A DNA stretch of 8,746 nucleotides, taken from positions 1-8,746 of the forward strand of contig CAIYQJ010000364.1 in NCBI GenBank assembly GCA_903928275.1, in the 5' to 3' direction. The DNA comes from an uncultured Chloroflexota bacterium (GTDB lineage Bacteria > Chloroflexota > Limnocylindria > Limnocylindrales > CSP1-4). The number at the start of each line of letters is the position of its first letter. Position 1 is the first letter of the stretch. A model generated the notes under the pieces. The model made no database searches and had not been told where the DNA came from. It saw nothing but the letters and a program-made list of their open reading frames with translations. Below, in pieces: positions 1 to 5,481 of the stretch. A program made the translations under genes and the position numbers.

Positions 1-181
1 CGGCGCCGAGCCCGGCGAGCGACGCCCGGAGCGCGGGACCGGCGGGCGCGGCGACGAGCCCCAACGCGATCCCGACGATCGCCGCGCCAACGAACAGCCG
101 CCGCGGCGCGCGGCCGCGCGCGGTCCAACCCGGCTCGCCGGCACGCCGCAGTGCGGTGCCGGGCGCCATCGCCGCGCTCAT
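1..181 (-). CDS. Putative membrane-anchored protein, N-terminal 60 codons (cut by left edge)
   Basis: Seen: on the minus strand an ATG at 181-179 overlaps the TGA of the DNA ligase (180-178) in the classic ATGA arrangement, and the frame stays open to the window edge. The 60 visible residues begin MSAAMAPGTALRRAGEPGW, followed by an Arg-rich stretch (TARGRAPRRL) and a hydrophobic segment around residues 30-50 (LFVGAAIVGIALGLVAAP). This is the pattern of a positive-inside N-terminal membrane anchor or uncleaved signal. A second ATG at codon 5 is an alternative start. The 4-bp overlap suggests translational coupling to the ligase. No family can be recognised from this fragment, and its function is unknown. 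Codons fit the neighbours (G/C third positions). It could still be a chance open frame, because such frames are common at this GC content. Confidence 0.55.
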   Translation of the reverse strand, partial: MSAAMAPGTALRRAGEPGWTARGRAPRRLFVGAAIVGIALGLVAAPAGPALRASLAGLGA

Positions 182-1275
182 CCCGGACCGCCCGCGAGGA
201 ACACCTCGCCGAGCTCGCGCGCCGGCGTGACCTCGAGCTGATCGTAGCGGCAGCCGTCCGGGCTCCGGTCGTCGCGCCACCGGACGAACGACGTGGCATG
301 CCGGAACCGGTCACCCTGCAGGTGATCGTAGGCGACCTCCGCGACCCGGTCCGGAGGCAGCGGCACCCAGTCGAGCGACCGGCCGTGACTCCAGCGGCTC
401 TCGCCGCCGGGCATGCGGATCGGGGCACCGTCCTCGGCCCGGGGGATCCACGGGTGCGGGGCGCCCGCGCCGAGGGCGCGGTCCGCCAGCTCGGCCGCGA
501 ACGCCGCGCGGCGCTCGCGGCTGAAGCCGGACGCCACGCCCACGTGGTGGAGCCCGCCCGCGTCGTCGTGCAGGCCCAGGAGAAGCGACCCCACGAGCTC
601 GCCGGGGCCGTCCTTGTGCCACCGGAACCCGCCGACGACGCAGTCGGCCGTCCGGGCGTGCTTCACCTTCACCATCGCGCGCCGGCCCGGCTCGTAGCGT
701 CCGTCGAGCCGCTTGGCGACGACGCCGTCGAGCCCCGCTCCCTCGAACCGGGCGAACCAGTCGGCGGCGACGGCGGCGTCCGTGGTGGCCGGCGTCAGGT
801 GGACGGGAGGGGCAGCGTGCGCCATCGCGGCCTCGATGACCCGCCGGCGCTCCGCGAGCGGCCGATCCCGCATGTCGTCGTCGTCGAGGGCGAGCAGGTC
901 CCACGCCACGAACGACGCCGGGGTCTCGCCGGCGAGCCTGGCGACACGCGACGCCGCCGGGTGGATCCGCTGGAGCAGCGCGTCGAAGTCGAGCACGGTG
1001 GGGGCGCCCGGCGCCGCCCGGCGGGCGATGACGATCTCGCCGTCGACGACGCACCGCTCCGGCAGGCTCGCGCGCAGCGGCTCGGCGAGCTCGGGGAAGT
1101 AGCGGTCGAGTGGCTTGAGGTCGCGGCTCTGGATGAGGGTCGTCTCGCCATCACGGAAGACGACCGCGCGGAACCCATCCCACTTGGGCTCGTAGAGCCA
1201 GCCGGGGCCGCCGGGGATCTCGCGCGCCGGGGCCGCGAGCATCGGCGGCAGCGGCGGCGTGAACGGGAGTGCCAC
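178..1275 (-). CDS. ATP-dependent DNA ligase, stand-alone LigC/LigD-ligase-domain type
   Basis: Seals nicks in DNA using ATP through a lysyl-AMP intermediate in the cytoplasm. With the GTG at 1275-1273 as start the protein has 365 residues, close to the usual 350 or so for LigC-like enzymes. Motif I is EPKWDGFRAV with nucleophile Lys31 and Arg36. DGE at 78-80 and FVAWDLL at 122-128 fit motifs III/IIIa, LDGVVAKR at 182-189 fits motif IV, and MVKVKH at 201-206 is motif V. The OB-fold half starts near 225 and ends with RHATSFVRWRDD (325-336), the motif VI region. No polymerase or phosphoesterase domain is fused, and no Ku gene is visible. The frame is open further upstream to 1413, but that part overlaps the malic enzyme end and lacks ligase features, while the PPMLA near residue 10 is typical of the true N-terminus. 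No Shine-Dalgarno precedes the GTG; see the -10-like element at 1282-1287. Family knowledge: such ligases serve repair rather than replication. Confidence 0.9.
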   Translation of the reverse strand: MALPFTPPLPPMLAAPAREIPGGPGWLYEPKWDGFRAVVFRDGETTLIQSRDLKPLDRYFPELAEPLRASLPERCVVDGEIVIARRAAPGAPTVLDFDALLQRIHPAASRVARLAGETPASFVAWDLLALDDDDMRDRPLAERRRVIEAAMAHAAPPVHLTPATTDAAVAADWFARFEGAGLDGVVAKRLDGRYEPGRRAMVKVKHARTADCVVGGFRWHKDGPGELVGSLLLGLHDDAGGLHHVGVASGFSRERRAAFAAELADRALGAGAPHPWIPRAEDGAPIRMPGGESRWSHGRSLDWVPLPPDRVAEVAYDHLQGDRFRHATSFVRWRDDRSPDGCRYDQLEVTPARELGEVFLAGGPG

Positions 1276-1281
1276 ACGCCG

Positions 1282-1287
1282 ATGATA
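1282..1287 (-). promoter_or_regulatory. Candidate -10 element (TATCAT) for the DNA ligase
   Basis: Reading the minus strand, TATCAT sits 6 nt before the proposed GTG start of the ligase, so transcription would begin at or within a base or two of the start codon, giving a leaderless mRNA. No Shine-Dalgarno is visible. The surrounding 9-mer CGTATCATC recurs upstream of the response regulator (4669-4677). No -35 consensus is visible at 17-18 nt. Confidence 0.4.
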
Positions 1288-1322
1288 CGGCGGCGGCCGG
1301 AACGGCCCACCGGGCGAGCCGG

Positions 1323-1354
1323 TGCCCGCCGGCCGTCCGGGCGGCCGGCGGGCA
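1323..1354 (-). terminator. GC-rich hairpin between malic enzyme and ligase
   Basis: A perfect 12-bp inverted repeat (TGCCCGCCGGCC / GGCCGGCGGGCA) with an 8-nt loop lies 22 nt after the malic enzyme stop. It is well placed to end or attenuate the malic enzyme transcript. There is no T-run after it, so it is either a U-less terminator or an mRNA-stabilising hairpin. The rest of the 101-bp spacer holds only the ligase -10 candidate. Confidence 0.5.
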
Positions 1355-1376
1355 ACCTGTCCGCGCGCCGGTCCGA

Positions 1377-3083
1377 TCAGACCGGCTCGTACCTGACGTA
1401 CTCCGGGTACCACATCGCAGCGTCCACGGCGGCCTCGAGCTGCTCGTCGTGGTAGGCACGCCCGGCACCGGCGTCACGCGCGGTACGCGCGACGGCGAGC
1501 GCGATGGCACGGGAGACCGTGCGGAGATCGCCGACCGGCGGGTAGAGCGCACCGACCGCGAGCCGATCCGCCGAGACGAGCTCGGCGAGCGTTCGCGCGG
1601 CAACGAGGAACAGGTCGTCCGTGATCTCCCTGACCTCGGCCACGATGCATCCGAGGCCGAGCCCGGGGAAGATGAAGACGTTGTTCGCCTGGCCGATGAC
1701 GCGTTGGCCGCCGTCGACGGTGATGGGCGCGAATGGGCTCCCGGTGGCGATGAGCGCCCGGCCGCCCGTCCACGCGAGGATGTCGCCCGGTAGCGCCTCG
1801 GTCTTGTCGGTCGGGTTCGAGAGCGGCATGACGATCGGCGTGCGCGCGTGTCGACCCATCGCCTCGATGGCCTCGCGGGTGAACGCGCCCGGAGTCCCGC
1901 TCGTCCCGATGAGGAACGACGGCTTGACCGCCTCGACGATCTCCGCGAGATCCATCCCATGCGCGAGCCCGTGGGCGGCCATGTCGGACGCGTCGAGAGC
2001 GACGTGCACCTTGTCGTCGTCGAGCCCGGGCCGATCGACGTGGACGATCCCCGAGGAATCGACGTGCACGATCGCGCGGCGGATCGCATCCTCCGGCATG
2101 CCGTCCGTCCGCATCGCCGCCCGGATGGTCCGAGAGATCCCCACGCCCGCGGCGCCGGCCCCGAGCATGAGGAACCGCTGCGCCGACAGTGGTTCGCCGA
2201 GGTGGCGGCAGGCGGCGAGGATGCCGGCGAGGACCACGCCCCCGGTGCCCTGGATGTCGTCGTTGAAGCTGGCGATCCGCCGGCGGTACCGGTCGAGCAG
2301 CCGGATCGCGTTGTGCTGCTTGAAGTCCTCCCACTGCACGATCGCATGCGGGTAGACCTCGAGGACCGCCTCGACGAACTCCTCCACGAGGTCGTCGTAC
2401 GCGTCGCCGCGCAGGCGCGCGTGGCGCCAGCCCAGGTAGAAGGGGTCGTCGCGAAGTGTCGCGTTGTCGGTCCCGACGTCCAGCGAGATGGGCATGGTCA
2501 GGGCGGGGTAGATGCCGGCGCCGCCCGAGTAGAGCGCGAGCTTCCCGATGGGGATCGGCATGCCGCCGCAGCCCTGGTCGCCCAGCCCGAGGATGCGCTC
2601 GTTGTCCGTGATGACGATGAGCCGCACGTCTTCCTGGCCGGCGTTGCGGAGCACCTCCGCCACGCGCCCCGCGTCGTCGGGCGTGATCCAGACGCCGCGC
2701 GTGTAGCGCACGATGTGGCTGAAGCGCTGGCACGCGAGGCCCACGGTGGGCGTGTAGACGATCGGGAGGAACTCGTCGAGGTGGTCGACGAGGACCCGGT
2801 AGAAGAGCGTCTCGTTGCGATCGAGGAGCGCCGCGAGCCCGATGTACCGCTCGAGGGGATCCGCCTTCCGGCGGACATGTTCGAGCTCGAGGGCGACCTG
2901 GTCCTCGATCCCGAGGACATTCGCCGGCAGGAGTCCGCGCAGGCCGAACGCGTCACGCTCCTCGAGGGTGAAGGCCGCGTCCTTGTTGAGGATCTCATCG
3001 CCGAGGAGATCGAGGCCGCGCAGCGGGACGGGCGCTTGCGTGCCGGCGCGAACCGCGGCGTACGCCGCGCGCAACGTGCTCAC
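1377..3083 (-). CDS. maeA: Malic enzyme, NAD(P)-dependent, oxaloacetate-decarboxylating
   Basis: Converts L-malate to pyruvate and CO2 with reduction of NAD(P), linking the TCA cycle to pyruvate. At 568 residues it matches the large bacterial/eukaryotic malic enzyme family (E. coli MaeA/SfcA is about the same size), not the shorter MaeB type. The N-terminal malic domain holds FLPIVYTPTVG with catalytic Tyr110, TDNERILGLGDQG with substrate Arg163, and GMPIPIGKLALY with catalytic Lys181. Metal ligands are WEDF (Glu252-Asp253) and FNDDIQG (Asp275/276). The C-terminal Rossmann part has GAGAAG at 308-313, then LSNPT (Asn423) and QANNVFIFPG (Asn467/468). All key residues are present, so the enzyme should be active. 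NAD versus NADP preference cannot be settled by reading alone. The start is a GTG at 3083-3081 with a GAGGT ribosome site 6 nt upstream. The 88-bp gap to the stress protein gene upstream could allow co-transcription. Confidence 0.95.
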   Translation of the reverse strand: MSTLRAAYAAVRAGTQAPVPLRGLDLLGDEILNKDAAFTLEERDAFGLRGLLPANVLGIEDQVALELEHVRRKADPLERYIGLAALLDRNETLFYRVLVDHLDEFLPIVYTPTVGLACQRFSHIVRYTRGVWITPDDAGRVAEVLRNAGQEDVRLIVITDNERILGLGDQGCGGMPIPIGKLALYSGGAGIYPALTMPISLDVGTDNATLRDDPFYLGWRHARLRGDAYDDLVEEFVEAVLEVYPHAIVQWEDFKQHNAIRLLDRYRRRIASFNDDIQGTGGVVLAGILAACRHLGEPLSAQRFLMLGAGAAGVGISRTIRAAMRTDGMPEDAIRRAIVHVDSSGIVHVDRPGLDDDKVHVALDASDMAAHGLAHGMDLAEIVEAVKPSFLIGTSGTPGAFTREAIEAMGRHARTPIVMPLSNPTDKTEALPGDILAWTGGRALIATGSPFAPITVDGGQRVIGQANNVFIFPGLGLGCIVAEVREITDDLFLVAARTLAELVSADRLAVGALYPPVGDLRTVSRAIALAVARTARDAGAGRAYHDEQLEAAVDAAMWYPEYVRYEPV

Positions 3084-3089
3084 CAGAGG

Positions 3090-3094
3090 ACCTC
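3090..3094 (-). promoter_or_regulatory. Ribosome binding site of malic enzyme gene
   Basis: GAGGT on the minus strand with 6 nt to the GTG at 3083. It supports this non-ATG start; the nearby ATG at 3096-3094 is out of frame. Confidence 0.6.
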
Positions 3095-3171
3095 ATGCTG
3101 GGCGACATCCCGGGCGGATGGCGCGTTCCGGCGCCCGGATGCGTCGCACCCGGGGCTGGTCGTGGGGATGG

Positions 3172-3573
3172 TCAACGGGCGATGATGACCGTGGCCTCCG
3201 CGTGGGTGGCCACGTGCTCCGAGACGCTGCCCTGCAGGGCCCGTCCGAGGGCGGAGAGCCCACGCGAGCCCAGGACGATCGCGTCGAACCCGCCCTCTGC
3301 GGCGATGTGCTCGATGGTCCTGGCCGGGTCGCCGGCAGGCTCCATGAGATCGGCTTCGATGCCCTTCTGCCGGAGCAGACTGCGGGCCTCGAGGAGCTCC
3401 TGGGCGTGGACGGCGCTGTCGTCCCACGGCTCCACCGGCGCGCGGCCAGGGTGCACGGGGACCACGCTCACGACGCTGATGGACGCCCCGAACTTGAGTG
3501 CGAACTCGGCGGCCGTGTCGAGGGCATGGCGTGCGGGCTCACCTCCGTCGTAGGCGAGAAGGATCTTCTTCAT
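3172..3573 (-). CDS. Universal stress protein (UspA family), single domain
   Basis: Small cytoplasmic stress protein of 133 residues, the normal size for one Usp domain, expected to dimerise. It starts MKKILLAYDGGEPARHAL, where Asp9 is the usual nucleotide-contacting acid after strand 1. The ATP-binding signature G-2X-G-9X-G-S is complete: Gly102, Gly105, Gly115, Ser116 in the segment from GSRGLS to LQGS. The family's closing hydrophobic strand is present (ATVIIAR). The intact signature points to the ATP-binding branch rather than the UspA branch without ATP. ATG start at 3573 with GGGAG 10 nt upstream. It lies just upstream of malic enzyme on the same strand (88-bp gap), so the two may share a transcript. 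The 88-bp gap contains an imperfect CATCC-GGGC / GCCCGGGATG pairing and no clear promoter. The exact stress role is unknown. Confidence 0.92.
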   Translation of the reverse strand: MKKILLAYDGGEPARHALDTAAEFALKFGASISVVSVVPVHPGRAPVEPWDDSAVHAQELLEARSLLRQKGIEADLMEPAGDPARTIEHIAAEGGFDAIVLGSRGLSALGRALQGSVSEHVATHAEATVIIAR

Positions 3574-3583
3574 CGCGGCTGGA

Positions 3584-3591
3584 CTCCCTTC
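3584..3591 (-). promoter_or_regulatory. Ribosome binding site of universal stress protein gene
   Basis: GAAGGGAG on the minus strand, 10 nt before the ATG at 3573. A normal though slightly long spacing. Confidence 0.6.
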
Positions 3592-3724
3592 ACGCGGCGC
3601 GGACGCGCGGGCCGCACCCCGTCGCCTCACTCTGGCCCCGCCGGCCTGCGGCGTCTGCGGCGAAAGCGCCCGCATCGGGATGCCGGACGGCACCACGCGT
3701 CGCGGGCACGTCGGCACGCCCTCG

Positions 3725-3760
3725 CGGGCCGCGTGGCGCGGGCCGCGTGGCGCGGGCCGC
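3725..3760. repeat. 14-bp tandem repeat, 2.6 copies
   Basis: CGGGCCGCGTGGCG occurs twice head to tail (3725-3738, 3739-3752), followed by a partial third copy CGGGCCGC (3753-3760). It sits in the 290-bp spacer between bL25 and the universal stress protein gene. Apart from this repeat and the hairpin at 3792-3821, I see no gene in the spacer; the short open frames there are Arg/Pro/Gly-rich and look like GC noise. Confidence 0.85.
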
Positions 3761-3791
3761 CGCTCCGTCCGCGGGGCGCGCCGGGAACGAC

Positions 3792-3821
3792 GAAGCCCGC
3801 CGGGCGGGCCCGGCGGGCTTC
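3792..3821 (-). terminator. Hairpin terminator of the bL25 gene
   Basis: A perfect 14-bp inverted repeat (GAAGCCCGCCGGGC / GCCCGGCGGGCTTC) separated by 2 bases, starting 42 nt beyond the bL25 stop on the minus strand. It is followed by a modest T-containing tail (GTCGTTCCC). Size and position fit an intrinsic terminator that separates bL25 from the stress protein gene. Confidence 0.75.
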
Positions 3822-3863
3822 CATGAGTGGGCGGGATGCCGGCGACGAGCCGGTCGAAGGACC

Positions 3864-4514
3864 TCAGGAGCCGGACGACTCCGTGGCGGCCTCCGCGGTC
3901 GCAGGTTCGCCGCCCTCGCCCTCGGCGGCCTCGACCGCGACCGCGGCTTCGACGCGCGGCGCGAGGACGCGGACGACCATCTCGTCGGGATCCGTGAGCA
4001 GGGTGACGTCGGCGGGCACCACCAGGTCGCGGACGTGGACGGACATCTCGAAGTCGACGAGCGCCTCCACCGGGACCTCGAAGCGCTCGGGCAGGTTGCC
4101 CGGGAGCGCCCTGACCCGCACCGACTCGAGGGCGTGGAGCAACGTGCCTCCCAGGTCGAACACGGCGGGAGACTCGCCGGTCGTCACGACCGGGATGTCC
4201 ATCGTGACCTCTTCGGTCATCCGGACGAGGAACAGCTCCGCGTGGAGCATCTTCCGGGTCACCGGACTGATCTGGACGCGCTGCACGAGGACCGGATGCG
4301 GCTTCTCGCCGTCGATCGACACGTCGACGAGCGTGGAGCCCGCGATCCGCCGTCGGAGGATCTCGAAGTCGTGCGCGTCGACGGTGATCGGGACCGACGT
4401 CTGCCCGTGTCCGAAGACGACGGCGGGGAGCCGGCCCTTGTGCCGGAGGTGGGCGACCTTCTTCCCGAGGACATCGCGTGTCTCGGCGGCGAGCGTGGGG
4501 CGGGTGCTGCTCAC
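3864..4514 (-). CDS. rplY: 50S ribosomal protein bL25, CTC/TL5 family
   Basis: Ribosomal protein that binds 5S rRNA in the large subunit. With GTG at 4514-4512 as start it has 216 residues, the two-domain CTC/TL5 length rather than the roughly 94 residues of E. coli L25. The N-terminal L25 domain spans about 1-98: the opening TRDVLGKKVAHLRHKGRLPA is the family's typical basic start, and VLVQRVQISPVTRKMLHAEL (76-95) corresponds to the usual VQ-P-T---hHvDF region. Here HAEL replaces the common HVDF. The TL5 C-terminal beta domain runs from about 101 to 187 (EVTMDIPVV ... VTLLTDPDEMVVRV). Residues 188-216 form an Ala/Glu-rich acidic tail, common in this family. The start is backed by AGAGGT 6 nt upstream. 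The gene appears to be alone in its transcript, ended by the hairpin at 3792-3821. pth often follows bL25 in other genomes but is absent here. Confidence 0.93.
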   Translation of the reverse strand: MSSTRPTLAAETRDVLGKKVAHLRHKGRLPAVVFGHGQTSVPITVDAHDFEILRRRIAGSTLVDVSIDGEKPHPVLVQRVQISPVTRKMLHAELFLVRMTEEVTMDIPVVTTGESPAVFDLGGTLLHALESVRVRALPGNLPERFEVPVEALVDFEMSVHVRDLVVPADVTLLTDPDEMVVRVLAPRVEAAVAVEAAEGEGGEPATAEAATESSGS

Positions 4515-4520
4515 GTTGTG

Positions 4521-4526
4521 ACCTCT
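4521..4526 (-). promoter_or_regulatory. rplY: Ribosome binding site of bL25 gene
   Basis: AGAGGT on the minus strand with 6 nt to the GTG at 4514. It decides this start over the open frame that continues upstream through the divergent region. Confidence 0.65.
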
Positions 4527-4613
4527 GCGTGGTGACTCGGTCGGCTCGCCCGATTTCGGCGGTGGCGTCGCGACGGGCGCGCGAGGTATGCGGGCCCGTG
4601 GACCGTGACCTGT

Positions 4614-4622
4614 ACCGTACCA
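4614..4622 (-). promoter_or_regulatory. Candidate extended -10 promoter for bL25
   Basis: On the minus strand TGGTACGGT fits an extended -10 (TGN-TANNNT). It would give a leader of roughly 90 nt before the bL25 GTG. No clear -35 lies 17 nt upstream. It overlaps the edge of the palindrome at 4621-4632. Confidence 0.3.
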
Positions 4623-4632
4623 CACGCGTGTG
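4621..4632. repeat. Perfect 12-bp palindrome in the divergent region
   Basis: CACACGCGTGTG is a perfect inverted repeat, centred about 59 bp upstream of the response regulator ATG and about 112 bp upstream of the bL25 start. It is a possible operator for a dimeric regulator acting on one or both directions. This is inference; no matching second site was found in the window. Confidence 0.5.
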
Positions 4633-4670
4633 CCGGGCCCCCGCGCACGAGGTCCGCGGCGTTTCGGACG

Positions 4671-4676
4671 TATCAT
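4671..4676 (+). promoter_or_regulatory. Candidate -10 element (TATCAT) for the response regulator
   Basis: TATCAT ends 9 nt before the ATG at 4686, so transcription would begin about 0-3 nt upstream of the start codon, a leaderless or near-leaderless mRNA. No Shine-Dalgarno is present in CCCGGGCGT before the ATG. It shares CGTATCATC with the ligase upstream region. No -35 consensus is visible. Confidence 0.45.
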
Positions 4677-4685
4677 CCCGGGCGT

Positions 4686-5384
4686 ATGGCCGCCACGATC
4701 CTCATCGTCGAGGACGAGTACGCCGTCGCCCGCGGGGTCCAGTACGCCCTCCAGCAGGAGGGGTACGAGGTGATCATCGCCCGCTCCGGCGAAGAGGGTC
4801 TCGAGCTCGCGACGAACCAGGCTCCCGATCTGATCGTTCTCGATGTCCGGCTCCCGGGCATGGACGGTTTCGAGACGCTGCGCCGCGTCCGCGCGGCCGG
4901 GTCCAAGGCGCCGATCCTCGTGCTCACGGCCCGCGACGACGAGGTGGACAAGGTCATCGGCCTCGAGCTCGGCGCGGACGACTACATGACGAAGCCGTTC
5001 AGCCTCCGCGAGCTCATGAGCCGGATCAAGGCGCTGCTCCGGCGGGCATACGGCGACCTCGCCGACGCGGCCGGCGGAAGGGTGATCCGGCATCGCGACC
5101 TGCTCATCGACCTGGAGCGGCGGCGCGTGCAGCGCGGGCACCGCCGGGTGGGGCTCACCGCGACCGAGTTCGAGATCCTCCGCCACCTCGCGGCACGCCC
5201 CGGGCGGGTGTTCTCACGGCGCGAGCTGCTCGAGCTCATCCGCGACTACGAGGCGCTCGACCAGGACGAGAAGACGATCAACGTCCACATCAGCCACCTG
5301 CGCGAGAAGATCGAGGACGACCCGTCCAACCCGACGTTCGTGATGACCGTGCGCGGCGCCGGCTACGCGTTCGCGGAGCGCTGA
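4686..5384 (+). CDS. Response regulator, OmpR/PhoB family (REC + winged helix)
   Basis: DNA-binding transcription factor switched on by phosphorylation from the kinase next to it. 232 residues, the usual OmpR-family size. Receiver domain 1-120: acid pair Asp10-Glu11 in ILIVEDEY, phospho-acceptor Asp53 in LIVLDVRLPGMDG, switch Thr81 in VLTARDDE, and Lys103 in MTKPF. The C-terminal winged-helix DNA-binding domain covers about 133-230: LTATEFEIL (157-165), the recognition-helix region KTINVHISHLREKIED (196-211), and the wing RGAGYAF (223-229). All receiver key residues are present. Start: the ATG at 4686 places ILIVEDE at the N-terminus as in the family; an upstream in-frame ATG at 4605 would add 27 residues of no recognisable character. 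First gene of a probable regulator-kinase-protease operon; 97 bp separate its TGA from the first usable kinase start. Its target genes are not known, but autoregulation and control of the adjacent htrA are reasonable guesses. Confidence 0.95.
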   Translation: MAATILIVEDEYAVARGVQYALQQEGYEVIIARSGEEGLELATNQAPDLIVLDVRLPGMDGFETLRRVRAAGSKAPILVLTARDDEVDKVIGLELGADDYMTKPFSLRELMSRIKALLRRAYGDLADAAGGRVIRHRDLLIDLERRRVQRGHRRVGLTATEFEILRHLAARPGRVFSRRELLELIRDYEALDQDEKTINVHISHLREKIEDDPSNPTFVMTVRGAGYAFAER

Positions 5385-5481
5385 CACGAGCGCCCGCCCC
5401 GTCGGGAGCGCGGACCCGGCGCTCGGCCAGGCGGCCTCGGACGCGCCGCCGTCCGACACGGTCCCCGCGACCGACGAGCCG
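5385..5481 (+). other. Coding-like stretch in kinase frame, without a start codon
   Basis: The kinase frame is open from 5347 (after TGA codons at 5341-5346), but no ATG, GTG, TTG or CTG occurs in it before the GTG at 5482. The 33 codons from 5383 to 5481 all end in G or C: the 17 A/T bases all fall at codon positions 1 or 2. That looks like real coding sequence. The implied peptide is Ala/Pro/Asp-rich (begins DTSARPVGSADP), like a disordered N-terminal tail. It may be an N-terminal extension of the kinase with an unusual start, or the product of a +1 shift at the regulator stop (CGC TGA C). No terminator is visible here. Confidence 0.5.

Noticed and set aside
1276..1413. N-terminal extension of the ligase to an upstream start
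   Set aside because: It would overlap the malic enzyme end and the hairpin, and the added residues are Pro/Gly/Arg-rich with no resemblance to ligase N-termini.
151..1455. 434-codon open frame on the plus strand across the ligase
   Set aside because: It is antisense to a ligase with all catalytic motifs. Its Arg/Glu/Ala-rich product has no recognisable domain, and such mirror frames are expected at this GC content.
1848..3185. 445-codon plus-strand open frame opposite malic enzyme
   Set aside because: It mirrors the codon bias of malic enzyme, its translation is low-complexity charged sequence, and no ribosome site is evident.
3627..3824. 65-codon minus-strand frame in the bL25-usp spacer
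   Set aside because: It covers the hairpin terminator and the tandem repeat, its composition is Arg/Ala/Pro, and no ribosome site is seen.
2815..4521. 568-codon plus-strand open frame spanning malic enzyme, stress protein and bL25
   Set aside because: It runs across three well-supported minus-strand genes and their spacers. Its product is Arg/Ser/Thr/Ala-rich with no motif.
4605..4685. Earlier ATG for the response regulator
   Set aside because: It adds 27 residues before the conserved ILIVEDE start and would place the start upstream of the palindrome and the -10 candidate.
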